Shown here: positions 39,681 to 50,231 of the stretch, piece by piece
Layout of the letters: each line of letters starts with the position of its first letter
Position numbering within the stretch: position 1 is the stretch's first letter
Assembly: GCA_949316235.1 (NCBI GenBank)
Contig: OX438745.1
Coordinates: 253,001 to 317,000, forward strand
DNA from: Oegoconia quadripuncta
Lineage: Eukaryota > Arthropoda > Insecta > Lepidoptera > Autostichidae
Reading direction: 5' to 3'
DNA: 64,000 nucleotides
Notes under the pieces: model-generated
Told to the model about the DNA's origin: nothing
What the model saw: only the letters and a program-made list of their open reading frames with translations
Databases searched by the model: none
Position numbers and translations under genes: made by a program

Positions 39681-40204
39681 TGGACGGAAGAAACCCTCTT
39701 AATCATTCAATAAAGTTACATGTACTCTAAGACTGTTAAAGTCCGGAAAAGAGACAACTAGCGATTAATACTTGTGGTATTTAATTTAATATAATATAAT
39801 GAATAATTGACACGTGCGCTCTTAATTCTTAAGCTCGAACAGTGTCCTCTTTACCCGCATAATCCCCTCGCGTAGCACCGCGATGACTACGGCGTAGCGC
39901 TGACGTCACGGCGTAGCTGATGGCGCGAACGCAGTGCTATATACAAGGCTCTCACTATATCTCCGGTATTTCTTCTCGTACTGAGACTCCTTCCATGGTT
40001 TAACCATCAACCAAATAGTCCACAGACGCCTAACTACATCACCTGTGATATGCAATAAATACTTTGAGTTTGAGTTTACAACTAGCTGTATGAGGTACAT
40101 TCCAATTGGCCCTACCAAGGCTACTATTTTCATGTCCTCAACAGAGCTTTTGTTCTCCTGATTTGTGTGCTTCTCATTTGTTATGTCTATGGGCTGTATC
40201 GTTG
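39681..40204. other. Unclassified; small GC-rich stretch with CRE-like site
   Basis: 39840-39945 is GC-rich with ACGGCGTAGC twice, either side of TGACGTCA (39901-39908). It may be regulatory or a repeat remnant. Confidence 0.3.
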
Positions 40205-40385
40205 ATGAAAATAAGGTTTACAAAATGGAGTCGCGCCTTCGAATCCCAGCAGGGACACGTTAAGTATTTGGGAATTTTTAAATTATATCCAATTCTGCCG
40301 TCAAACTTATAATGTTGATAGCAATATCCTGTTCTGGCTTGTTTGAGATAAGATAGCCAGTTAAGCTTCCACGTTAGGGCTCATA
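40205..40385 (+). mobile_element. SINE S1, strongly decayed
   Basis: GCCTTCGAATCCCAGCAGGG, AATTCTGCCGTCAAAC and GAGATAAGATAGCCAG keep S1 order with many changes and deletions. Confidence 0.5.
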
Positions 40386-40555
40386 TTATAAATCAGGAAA
40401 AAATAGGGCATATTAGGTAAGTGAAATAGAAGTTATTGGCACGGGTTGTTTTATTTTTTTCAAAATTATCATCGATGAAACCGTTAATTCTGTCATTTGA
40501 CGGTCGCGTTTGTAGCCTATTACAGATAATTACATCATTAAATTAAATAAATTAA

Positions 40556-41045
40556 TAAACTTGGAGAAAATAAGTTATATGTCCCTAAACAAAAGTTAAG
40601 CATTTACAGTAAAAATGCATTCTGTATGGCCATAATGATTTACAATCATTTGCCAGATAGTTCTAAGGACAAAAGTCTAATTCTTTTTAAAAAAACAAGT
40701 ACATAACTTTTATTTGAATAAATGCTATTATTCTGTTCAAGAATTTATTAATGATAAATTGTAATTAGCACCTGGTTACTGACATTCGCATGCCTTTTTT
40801 ACTGACATTTTAATGAATTGTTATTTTATTTTATTCATTGTTTAGATTACCTTTCTGATCAATAAGATGACAGATTTTGACATTATATTTTTCCAATTTT
40901 TTGTTTTTCAATGCATGATCTGCCTTCACATATTACAATATTTTGCACGCTTCTTAAAGCAGAGTATGTCTTGGAAAGTAATTTGTTAAGATCTTATTGT
41001 ACCATATTCTTGCAAATAAATAATTTTTATTTTATTTTATTTATT
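40556..41045 (+). pseudogene. LINE (LN), C-terminal frame and 3' UTR
   Basis: Frame 40566-40706 reads ENKLYVPKQKLSIYSKNAFC, MAIMIYNHLPDSSKD, then stop, an end of the 'KLxVP..KLSxYxKxAFCMAIxIYNxLP' type found in insect LINE proteins. The UTR (CATGATCTGCCTTCACATAT) recurs at 44110-44270, and the tail is TTTTA units at 41024-41045. Inserted in repeat W. Confidence 0.75.
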
Positions 41046-41110
41046 TAAAATATGAGTTTCTAAATAAATTTCGCATAATAGGAACCCTACAAATCCCAGT
41101 CGCTTATCAA

Positions 41111-41160
41111 ACGTGGGCAATGGCGTGCGTGTTTAACGTGGGCAATGGCGTGCGTGTTTA
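41111..41160. repeat. Perfect 25-bp tandem duplication
   Basis: ACGTGGGCAATGGCGTGCGT plus GTTTA is present at 41111-41135 and again, identical, at 41136-41160, inside repeat W. Confidence 0.95.
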
Positions 41161-41251
41161 AAAAAAAATAAACTAACTATGCCATATCTTCTATTTCACT
41201 TACCTAATATGCCCTATTTTTTTCCTTACGGTAAAAAACCGCATCCGGTAT

Positions 41252-41290
41252 ATTTCGGACTCTTACACCAATCATCTCAGAGTATTAAAG
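41252..41290 (-). mobile_element. SINE SB, 3'-end fragment
   Basis: ATATTTCGGACTCTTACACCAATC only. Confidence 0.45.
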
Positions 41291-41471
41291 GTCGAATTAA
41301 GAACCGCCTATTTTAACTCCCGACGAAAAACGACGTGTGTTATTTATTTGAGGGCGTTGTGTGTGTGTGTCCAGCCTTTGTCCGGATGTATCTCAGTAAT
41401 AAATATTCAAATTTTGCCTTTAAATACATTTAAAACCACCATTAAACGGAAACTATGAGCTTTGGCAGAGT

Positions 41472-41748
41472 TTAATAAATAATAATAAATAAATATCCTT
41501 AGACATATACACAGCGCCATCTAATTCCACAGTAAGCAAAAGGCTTGTGTTGTGGATACCAGATGGTTGAATATACTACATAAATACATTTTTTTTTGTA
41601 AATAATACTTATTATAAATGAATACATCCATAGTTCGGGTACACATGTCCGTATTCATTACACAAACATATGCCTCTAGCGGAATTCGAACTCGTAACCT
41701 TTTGGTATAGTGGTCAGAGGTGCTAATCACTACACCAAATAGGTCGTC
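41472..41748 (-). mobile_element. tRNA-derived SINE, family SA, near full length
   Basis: ATATACACAGCGCCATCTAA to ACACCAAATAGGTCGTC. The B box is GGAATTCGAACTCG on the plus strand. Confidence 0.85.
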
Positions 41749-41934
41749 AAACAAAATAATAACAGTATTTTGTTAAAAATGAGCTGTTTCCTTAAGTCTG
41801 CCGTATGTCTTTACTTCCCAGAATTCGCTCCTTATTAGTGACACTATTGAATACAGTCTTTCCTTTCAAATGCAACGGTTTCGATTCCTGGCTAGGAATA
41901 TTGATTTTTTTTAAATCCAATGTTGTAGTATATT

Positions 41935-42135
41935 TATAACCTTGCCTTATTTCGGTGTTTAACCGTAGCGTAATGGTTTACTGCAACATAAACGCATATC
42001 GCTTAGTCGGCGCCGATACCAATATTATATATAGGCTTGCTCACCATTAAAGGACCTTGTTCGTGCAACATCACAATACACAACTAGTCTTATTTACGGA
42101 ACCCTCAGTCCTTCGACGTAACCACCATCTTTAAT
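41935..42135 (+). repeat. Repeat Y, intact reference copy
   Basis: Continuous from CTTGCCTTATTTCGGTGTTT through CGATACCAATATTATATATAG to ACCACCATCTTTAAT. It supplies the empty site for the Helitron at 20691. Confidence 0.75.
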
Positions 42136-42327
42136 ACCACATGGCCACCAACTTATTATCACAATGTTGCAGTTTTAGTTTCCATCAAAATCGGGTCCAA
42201 GACTCCTTTGAGTACTTTTCATTCCTCATAGTTTCGGTTTTTTTTTATTTTTATATAATCTATATTTAAAGAGCTTAGCCTCTTGAATGTGACTATGTCG
42301 CTCTGTAATTATTACCTTTTTGTGAAA

Positions 42328-42552
42328 TTATCTATTTTTAAGAGCTAACTTAGTAAGTTTATACAATAGTCCAGCATTATCCGACAGTGGATATGCTAAG
42401 CTAATGTTACATCCACCCACGGAATCAAATATGCGGCTTTGGAATAAAATTTGTCTTCTGTAGGCTTCGTTCCGCACACACTCCATCAAAACATGATATA
42501 CATCCTCCACTACAAGTTTCGGGTTGAAGCATTTGGTGTCAAGCACGCCCAC
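42328..42552 (-). pseudogene. LINE-like C-terminal fragment (probable)
   Basis: A 74-codon minus-strand frame with KLVVEDVYHVLMECVRNEAY and RRQILFQS. 'E...HVLxECxxNxxxRxxL' resembles the zinc-knuckle/RNase H end of jockey- or I-type LINE proteins. Weak evidence. Confidence 0.45.
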
Positions 42553-42922
42553 TTGAAAAAATCACCCTGTATGTGTCGTTCAGTGTGTCACATAAACGCT
42601 TTCTATTCTATTTTATATGCGTAGTAATAACCTACTTAACATTAACTTACTTGCGGTACCTACACTACAACTTTTGGATTATATTGTATGAAAATATAAT
42701 ATTTTGTACACTTCACCCGTTACAGACTCGTTCTTATATTGGTGTCACACGCGATGCTTGTCAATATGACAAGGGTTCAGCTGGCGCCAAATTCACTTAC
42801 AGTTGGAGCTCGGTCCAAATGTGTAGTTAAGTTAGACAGTTAATGTCCAAACTTGTTACATGAGCACATTTTCTTCACGGGGATTTTCAGTAATTGTTGG
42901 AAAATACGTAGCACACATATAT

Positions 42923-42955
42923 ACCGCCTCCGTGGCTCAATGTAAACAACATTGG
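42923..42955 (+). mobile_element. SINE S1 head, interrupted by a solo LTR
   Basis: CCGCCTCCGTGGCTCAATGT then AAACAACATTGG. The S1 sequence resumes at 43582. Confidence 0.85.
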
Positions 42956-43581
42956 TGTTGACGACGTGCCGCGCGAAACCTGAAACATAAAAAAAAAACC
43001 TTTAATAAATTTTTCAATAAATAATAGGTAGATTAAAAATATTACATTTGTACTTACCTCCATAATTATCAATTGTAATGTAGCTGCTGTACATTAGGTT
43101 ATCCGGGGGGGGGGGGGGAGTTTTAAGATTATTTCTTCACATACACACACAGTTCTGTATCAAATAGCTTTAATCACGAATACACAATTACAGTGATACA
43201 GTTTCAGGTCGCAAACATCCAGAAAAACAGTAATAGCATTAAAAATTGTTAAAACGGACCGGCTTCTTGATGGTACGCGCGCCGTGTCTTTTTTTTATCG
43301 AGCTGGCCAGCGGACCCTTCGCGTCATTTACAATTATGCCGCTAGATGGCGGGGATGGCGGAACGGCGAGACGGGAGTCCGCACAGGGTTGCCGTGTTAT
43401 ACAATAAAATTAATACTTGCACAAATATGTATGTGGGCACTGAGATCTCTGTTGTTGGCCGTAGCTCTTGATCGAGGTTCCACGCGTGGTATTCGTGCAA
43501 GCGTACCTAAATTGCTAAAGTTGTCTTTTCCATGGTATTTTTCGACCCACACTGTCCCACGCCGTATCTGTGTCGATTACA
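42956..43581. mobile_element. Solo LTR (626 bp) inserted in SINE S1
   Basis: Begins TGTTGACGACGTGCCGCGCG and ends GTGTCGATTACA (TG..CA on either strand), flanked by a 5-bp duplication ATTGG at 42951-42955 and 43582-43586. There is no internal coding region and no second LTR. The length and ends fit a Gypsy or BEL/Pao LTR left by recombination. The strand cannot be decided. It holds a run of 14 G (43105-43118) and a CCGCTAGATGGC motif. Confidence 0.75.
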
Positions 43582-43815
43582 ATTGGGTTTAAGTACTCGG
43601 TTTGGTTGGTGGTAGGACATTTTAAATGTCCGCCTGGCTAGCTACCACCATCTTATCTAAATCTGCCGCCAAGCAGCAATGTTAATAGCATTGTTGTGTT
43701 CCGGTTGTCATGTAAGATAGCCAGTCCCCCAAATGTGTTGGGGTTTTCCGGGTCAGTACGCTTCCACCTTCGACCTCATCTTCACTTAACATCAGGTGTG
43801 ATTGAGGTCAAGTAG
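43582..43815 (+). mobile_element. SINE S1 body after the solo LTR
   Basis: ATTGGG, then TTTAAGTACTCGGTTTGGTT and the complete S1 body to GAGGTCAAGTA. The B box is missing: the S1 sequence between two GTTTA words has been lost. Confidence 0.85.
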
Positions 43816-43895
43816 TGGAAAGTTGTTCATAATCAGGAATGGAGTCACCAGTAACTAAATTAATTTTCACCCTCTATGAGTGCCTAGAATGAATA
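43816..43895 (+). repeat. Short repeat T
   Basis: GTGGAAAGTTGTTCATAATC and GGAGTCACCAGTAACT match 3468-3550. Confidence 0.4.
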
Positions 43896-44094
43896 CTCCA
43901 AAGAACAGATGACGTGTTATCTCAAAAATTTTGTTAATCGTTCATTTCCCCGTAAACAATCACAAGTTGTTTTCTGTTTTCGAATGTTACTCGAAGAACA
44001 ATTTAATTAATGTTTTAAGAGGACTCGACAGTAATTTTTGAACACTTGTGGCGTATTCGCTATTCGTTTTCGATTAGCGAAGTTAAAATTAAAA

Positions 44095-44290
44095 AAAAAA
44101 ATTTGTTATTTGCAAGAATATGGTACAAGATATAAATTAAGTCTTAAGATATAAATTACTTTCCAAGACATACTCTGCTTTAAGAAGCGTGCAAAGTATT
44201 GTAATATGTGAAGACAGATCATGCATTAAAAATCAATAAATTGGAAAAATATAATGTCAAAATCTGTTGTCTTACAGATCAGAAAGATAA
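44095..44290 (-). mobile_element. LINE LN, 3' UTR
   Basis: Reverse complement of 40850-41020 (TTTGCAAGAATATGGTACAA, CAAGACATACTCTGCTTTAA). 5'-truncated copy. Confidence 0.7.
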
Positions 44291-44938
44291 GTTAAAAAGA
44301 TTGTGAAAGAAGAAGAAAGATTGTCTTCAATTGAAAACAACCAAGACCAACTATTTTAACGTGCCCTCCGAAGCACGGAAACGCTCGTATTAAATTGCCA
44401 CTACTGGTCACCCATCCAAGGACTGACCACGCCAGAAATTGCTCGAGGACTGAGGCTTAAAATGTTGATTGTTGCTTAATAAAATGTCAGGTGGCGAGGG
44501 TTCAGCTCAAAGAAGAACTACGGTAATAACGTCGATCCTTAAACTCGAACTTATTTTAGGAATATCGACCGCAATCGTGACCTTTGTATAAAACCAATCA
44601 AAAATGGAAGCGTCCGAAAAGGCACTTTAATATGGCCTCCCCGAGATCCCCTTTAAAAATCCACCGGCGAACCTTTACTGGCGTTATTTAAATATGTAGG
44701 CACCGAACGGGATGGGAACTTTATGAGGTGTGCGGAACCTCCTGTATGCCTTCTTATACACATTATTATTACTTTATACATGTAAAAATTTGTGCTGAAA
44801 TCGAGTACCCTTTCAAAATGGACAAATATTTAGAAGGCATTTGAGCTTTTATGGGAAAAATTTGGACAAGATCACATTGCTGGCATCTTGTACTGATGTG
44901 TGTATGTATATGCTAATGTCTTCTCGTTGTCATAATGT
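44291..44938. other. Unclassified, unique-looking
   Basis: Moderate GC with no other copy noticed. Reads such as ATATCGACCGCAATCGTGAC carry no recognised frame. Confidence 0.35.
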
Positions 44939-44939
44939 A

Positions 44940-45095
44940 GTTGGTGGTTGGTCGAGGTTGGAGGTTCCGTAAATAAGACTCGTTGTCTATTGTGATGTTG
45001 CACGAACAAGGCCCTTTAATAATGAACAAGCCTACTTTTAATATTGGTATCGGCGCTGACTAAGCGATATGCGTTTATGTTGCAGTAAAAAAGTC
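44940..45095 (-). repeat. Repeat Y, partial inverted copy
   Basis: AATAATGAACAAGCCTACTT, GGTATCGGCGCTGACTAAGC and TTATGTTGCAGTAAA. It stops where other copies read on to CCATTACGCTACGG. Confidence 0.7.
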
Positions 45096-46305
45096 CACAA
45101 GTCTCCCCCAAAAAGTCCATCTCATCATCAATGAAAACTATTTCTATCAGTATTCAGGATAGGATAGGATATCGATATCGTTGTCTTCTTTATCGTCAGC
45201 TCACACCAGTCCACTGCAAACTTCAAGCATTTATTTCAAAGTAGAAATAATAATGGAGCTTAACAATTTATCTGTCAGTCAGTACATCCAAGCTACTACT
45301 ACTGCTAAACCTTTATAGAGACCACAGATGCCTACTTTCGGCATTCCCTCACCAAGTCGTGACGCAGTCGTTTGTCATTTTATTCACGTCGAATCCCTTC
45401 CTACAAAAGTTATTTTCATGCGATTTAAGATAAAATGTAAAGTAAAGTAAGGATCCGTGAGGCAGTCGCATTCGCTATTTGTTTTGAGTGAGCAAAGTTG
45501 ATCATTATTTGAAATTTTCTCTCCACTGAGATCATTTGATTGGCCTGCAGAGGCGGATTGAAACCACTGACTGTCAGATGGTTACTAGTCTGATACAAAT
45601 CCAACTATCTGGAGTAGGATTGTGTGATGGATTGTGTGTCCCATGCCCTCTCTTATTGAGAGGCTGCTATGCTCCAACAATAAGGCCGCAATGCTGCTGA
45701 AGTTTTTTAACACGCTTTCATTAGGTTCACTTGTAATTTTCATAAACTTTTAATCTCTATTCCGGTCGTATAAGGGCCATAGTTCAATCAAAATTGTTTC
45801 ACATATCTCAGTAATTTGAGGAACCATATGGCCTTTCTTGCCCTAGCTGCAATAAGCTTTATTTGTAACTGTCGTGATAGTCTTTGGTTCATCATACTTG
45901 TTTATTAGCTGATAACTGATTAACGTTAATGCAGATGCATCTTCAATTTTTTTTATTTCCTGGCTGACTTCTATTGTATGGTGTGAAGCAGATTTTTTTT
46001 TGTACAATTATTTATTTATAGAAACTTAAGTAGGGGAACTCTGGCTCCTAAACTAGGATACCCCGTATTATAGGAGTCAGCGCTCTTCACAATTTAGGAA
46101 TATAGGTTAGGTAATGCAATGAGCTGATTACAAAGTTTACAGGACCATATTGTGTCAGTCAGATGTCAGTCAGATGTAATTATTTTTGTGGTGTTTAACT
46201 TAAAAATACAGAATTCAAGCCATTTTACTGTTTTACTTAGGTCTAGTTACTAAGCCTATTATGTATATGATACTGCCCTAGTACACCGATATATAGAAGA
46301 TTTTC
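45096..46305. other. Unclassified
   Basis: No gene or repeat family recognised. An AT-rich tail-like run lies at 45990-46020. Confidence 0.3.
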
Positions 46306-46309
46306 AAGG

Positions 46310-46620
46310 TACCATGATTCGTTAATATATACTAGAAAAAGTTTCGATCCTAGTTAATTTCCTTGAGGTACTCCAAATGATATTTTAGAATTCTCACTTA
46401 TAATTTTCAATTCTAACTCTATGTTGCCGTTAATGTGCAGATAGTCTTTGAATAATACCAAGACCTGGTCCCGAATATCGATTTTTTTTAATTTGTGCAA
46501 CAGGGTGCGAAGAGAAACAGTATCAAAAGCTTTTGTGATATCTAAAAAACCGTCAAACTTTTTCCTTTTATCTAATCGGTCAATGATTAACGACGTAAAT
46601 GCCGCTACAGTGAATCTAAT
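46310..46620 (-). pseudogene. LINE reverse-transcriptase domain remnant
   Basis: The minus strand translates to AAFTSLIIDRLDKRKKFDGF, LDITKAFDTVSLRTLLHKLK, then ISFGVPQGN-stop-LGSKLFLVYINE. 'FLDxxKAFDTVxHxxLxxKL' is RT motif A with its catalytic aspartate, and 'GVPQGSxLGPxLFLxYINDL' is motif B, here carrying an in-frame TAA. It is the only piece of LINE RT core in the window. A 144-codon plus-strand frame (46448-46882) overlaps it but is antisense. Confidence 0.85.
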
Positions 46621-47545
46621 TCAGAACAGGCAAATTTGGGTTGGCGCATTCCCGTTATATATGTACATATATTATGTAACACGTCCAGGATATAACACTG
46701 TTGGTAATAATCAAAGAAAAATAATGAAAGATATATTAAATTGTGTTTGCGTAGGTAGGTACCCCGTAATCGCTCAAAGTCCATTAGTATGTGCGTCATT
46801 TGTCTTTCGAAACATTGGGAGTGGAAAATGTTGTGACCACGTCGCAGGGATGTTATGTAATGAAAGTCGGGAAATAACTTAGTGCTGCTTGAGGTTGCAG
46901 GCTCCTTGTCATATCTACAGGCCTGGTACTTGAATGAAGAAATACGCTGTAAACAAAAATATGTTGCTGGGCCACTGCTGGCCGTTATTGAGTATCATCT
47001 CGTCGAAAAATTGGAAGGCCACCATTTTATTTTTTTATTCCAAGATATTATTATTTTAGCTAACCATAATGAAATTGCTGTCATGCCACGGATACTTTCG
47101 ATTGAAATGTCCGTGTCTGAATTCAAATTGGTATAACTAAGAACACTAAACAGTGATTGTGGTTATCCAAAGAGTCGTCCAAAAACCAACTGCAACAAAT
47201 ATTAAATACAACGTACAAATTTGCAAGTACTAGAGCAGCATATGTGGCAAGGAGCCAGTAACCACTGCACTTTTTACTGCAAAGCGTCAATACAAGGACT
47301 ATATGTGTTTCCTAAAAGACAACAGCGAATGTTGCGAGCTTGTTTTATACTACTCAGCTTCAACGTGAAACAAACATAATTATTGAAATACCTTTAAGTG
47401 ATAAATCTAAAATAATTTGAACTATTCAGGAAAAGAACAATCTGCAATCATCTTTTACAAACAAACTTAGTTTTGAGGTCCTTCATAGAATGTTTGGGAA
47501 CCTAACACATGTTACAGCATTGTCTCACATCTTTGCCTCAATTAT
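46621..47545. other. Unclassified
   Basis: Contains an 84-codon frame (46882-47136) without a known motif. GTGGCAAGGAGCCAG at 47248 recurs at 57785 and 58547, so part is an unnamed repeat. Confidence 0.3.
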
Positions 47546-47550
47546 GTTTA

Positions 47551-47740
47551 TCTAACTAACATTATAAATGCGAAAGTTTGTATGTTTGTTTGTTTGTTTG
47601 TTTATTTGTTTGTTGCTTAATCACCGCGCAACGGAGAACGAATTCTGATAAAATTTGGTATACTCTGGATTAAAACATACTTTTTATCCCGCTATAAAGA
47701 GTAGTTCCCACGGGATAAACAAATTTCCCCAACATTTGCA
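47551..47740 (+). mobile_element. Helitron-like H2, 3'-truncated
   Basis: TCTAACTAACATTATAAATG start after host A, a (TTTG)n run, CCCGCTATAAAGAGTAGTTC; the CTAG end is missing. Confidence 0.65.
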
Positions 47741-48210
47741 CGTCTTATGACGCGGAACTTACAACTGCCCCCAGGAATTTCGAGGTGAGAGAGAATTAAA
47801 CGCAATTCCAATTCCTCGAGCGATTCCTGGAGCATTCATTTGACCTATATCCAACTAACATGTGACCGATCTAATAAGCAGTAATACCACTGCAGCCGTT
47901 TTAACAATTTTTGCGTTTGACAGCTAAAAATTTGGCGTTCAACTCGCTTACGATCTCCAGTTAGGTAAATCCAACTTCGAGAAGTAGGTAAATCGTCGAA
48001 TCCAGCTCAGTTTCAGCTCAGGGCAGCGTTTGGGAAGATACGTAACATCTTCTCGTCCCAAATACCGCAATATCTCAAGACGAAAGTCTTTGATCACTGT
48101 TAACATTTGGAATTGAAACGTGGTTGCTTTCTATGGACCTCATAAGAAGGCTCAAGGTCACCCAAACGGCATTGGAGAGAGCTAAAATTTAGTTTTAATT
48201 TTCAATTTTG
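47741..48210. other. Nothing recognised
   Basis: No supported gene or repeat. Confidence 0.3.
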
Positions 48211-48213
48211 TAA

Positions 48214-48670
48214 TACCTGTTGAACGAATATAACTCGGGATCCTTTGGTATTAAGGCTGCGCAGTTGTGGATTGCACTACCACAAAATATTCGTCACGCA
48301 GAATCGCTAGCGGTGTTTAAACCGCGTGTAAAGGAGTATTATTTATATCTTTAATGAATTGTATATACTGTTATATATATGTGTATTTCATTATTGTATT
48401 TATTTATATGGTTTGTTTACTTTAGTAAGTGTTTATCTTTGTATGTATTCTACTATACCTATGTATTGTCTATGTACCTGCTGATATTTAAAATTATCCC
48501 CCTTTTACTTTATACATCTAACTACTTATTAAAAAGCTTCTTTAACTGAGGGTGTCTGGAGGAAATCGCTATCAGCGATAAGACCGCCTTTGTACACTTC
48601 ACCATCTATGTTAAATATTCGTTGTATTTTTTTTTTGTGTGCAATAAAGAATTTACTAATAATAATAACG
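48214..48670 (+). pseudogene. LINE (LP), C-terminal frame, 3' UTR and (AAT)n tail
   Basis: Frame 48214-48354 reads YLLNEYNSGSFGIKAAQLWI, ALPQNIRHAESLAVFKPRVK, EYYLYL and stop. The 'AAxLWxxLPxxIRxAxSLxxFKxxxKxxLL' end is typical of LINE ORF2 proteins. The UTR has GGAGGAAATCGCTATCAGCG and GATAAGACCGCCTTTGTAC, then AATAAAGAATTTACTAATAATAAT. Confidence 0.75.
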
Positions 48671-49080
48671 AAGTAGCATTACTGCATAATTTTATACTAT
48701 GGCGAGTATAGCTGCCTGCTCGAACTGAATAAATGAAGGTACGAACGGCCGATACGTCCGGACCGGACCCTTTGAGGCTCGCTACAACACAATTTGCAAA
48801 TTCGATATCGGCACGCATTATCCGGACACTCCGGACAGATCGGACGGAGGCAGCGAATCGGTTATTGACGGTTGTTTGACGAAGCCGTTATGGTAACAGC
48901 TGAATTTGTGAAGGGTCGAAGTTATGAGATGGAAACGGATGTGTGGCGATGTACAAAGGTGTGATCTGACTTGCTTCTGGTATGTGAAGACATTACAGAA
49001 GATGCATTGGTGTTAAGTAACTTAAATATATTAAATGTTTATTACTCTAAGGTAAGATCGACATGCTATCATCATCTTCA
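48671..49080. other. Unclassified, several TCCGGA words
   Basis: 48750-48850 is CG-rich with ACGTCCGGACCGGACC and TCCGGACACTCCGGAC. No coding potential seen. Confidence 0.3.
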
Positions 49081-49081
49081 G

Positions 49082-49150
49082 TACTGATTGGTGTAGTGGA
49101 TAGTGACCCTATCAGCGAAACCAACGGTAAATGTTTGCATGATGAATACG
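49082..49150 (+). mobile_element. SINE SB, 5' part (B box deleted), split by a LINE tail
   Basis: TGATTGGTGTAGTGGATAGTG and CAGCGAAACCAACGGT pass directly to AAATGTTTGCATGATGAATA. The B box normally between them is missing. It continues at 49431. Confidence 0.75.
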
Positions 49151-49430
49151 AACACTATGTTTTTTATGTTGGGTAATTTTTCGTTTAATTAAACTTAAAG
49201 TATTTTGGTTTTATTCTTTTATATGATATTTTTAACATTTTTTGTTTCTTCTGTTTCGTGTACACTTTATGTCTACCTTGTATATCAAATTTCGCTCTCA
49301 CGGGTTTGCTGGAAGAGATCTCTTATAGAGATAAGTTCGCCCTTTGTACATTTTTCTAAAAAATTTGTTAATGACCATTTCTTTGTGTGTGTGTACAATA
49401 AAGTGTTAAAATAAAAAAAATAAAAAAAAA
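49151..49430 (+). mobile_element. LINE LP-type 3' UTR inserted in SINE SB
   Basis: GGGTTTGCTGGAAGAGATCT, GATAAGTTCGCCCTTTGTAC, CAATAAAGTGTTAAAATAAA and poly(A). Similar to 53338-53470. SB sequence lies on both sides. Confidence 0.7.
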
Positions 49431-49545
49431 CATTTATTCTCGAGTCTTGGATGTTCATATAAATATTTATGTATGTTTATGCGTTATCTAGTATCCGTAG
49501 CACAAGCTTTGCTTAGTTTGGGACTAGATGATTGGTGTAATTGTC
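49431..49545 (+). mobile_element. SINE SB, 3' part
   Basis: CATTTATTCTCGAGTCTTGG to GACTAGATGATTGGTGTAA finishes the split SB unit. Confidence 0.75.
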
Positions 49546-49604
49546 ATGGTCTGTGGTCTGTCGTGGTGGTGGTTAATATCTATGCTATCATCTGACTTAC
49601 AATC

Positions 49605-49828
49605 ATAATAATAAAAAAAATATCCTTAGACATACACACAGCGCCATCCAGTTCCACAGTAAGCAACTATAAGGCTTCTTTTGTGGATACTAGATGGTTG
49701 ATATACGACATAAATACATTGTTTTTGAAAATAAATACTTATTATAAATGGAAACATCCATAACTCGGGTACACACAGGGGATTCGAACCCGTAACCCGT
49801 TGCTAACAATTACACCAAACAGGTCGTC
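49605..49828 (-). mobile_element. tRNA-derived SINE, family SA, small deletion
   Basis: ACACACAGCGCCATCCAGTT to ACACCAAACAGGTCGTC. The segment around ACATGTCCGTATTC is deleted. Confidence 0.8.
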
Positions 49829-49984
49829 ACAATAAGAAATTACTACAAGATTTTCTTCAAAATTTGACCTACGAGGATACACAGAAGTTATTGACTGTCT
49901 TAAAGTAATCTTTAAAGATTTATTCTGCATATTTACTTTATTTATAGATTTTTAGTTTATATCTATATTGATCATATTATTTTA

Positions 49985-50122
49985 AGTCATAGAAGCCCTA
50001 GTTTCGCTTGAAACACAGGATTTTCCTAGTCCAGGCATTAGTGTTACAGTTTCAATTAAGTATTAATATGTAAATTTTAAGTTTTAATGTACCATAAGAA
50101 TTAAAACATATTTGATTTGATC
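49985..50122 (+). mobile_element. LINE 3'-end fragment (LK2-like, probable)
   Basis: TAAGAATTAAAACATATTTG with a TTTGATTTGA tail, the same tail unit as at 28448. Confidence 0.4.
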
Positions 50123-50231
50123 TATCATTACATTATATTTTAGTCCAATGTGAACCCCGCATTAGGCATACTTAAGTAGTTAAGGTACCTACTTTGTTGT
50201 TACATTCCCGTGAAGATTGTGACCTTCCCAG

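Larger units (their letters stand above)
40390..41238 (-). mobile_element. Repeat W copy 3, split by a LINE
   Basis: W parts 40390-40555 (GGGCATATTAGGTAAGTGAA, ACGGTCGCGTTTGTAGCC) and 41046-41238 (ATGAGTTTCTAAATAAATTTC, CACTTACCTAATATGCCC) are continuous with each other once the LINE is removed (about 359 bp). Inverted ends are present on both sides. Confidence 0.75.

Noticed and set aside
43284..43592. 102-codon plus-strand frame
   Set aside because: It lies within the solo LTR and crosses its border, so it is not a gene.
46448..46882. 144-codon plus-strand frame
   Set aside because: It lies opposite the reverse-transcriptase remnant and has no motif of its own.
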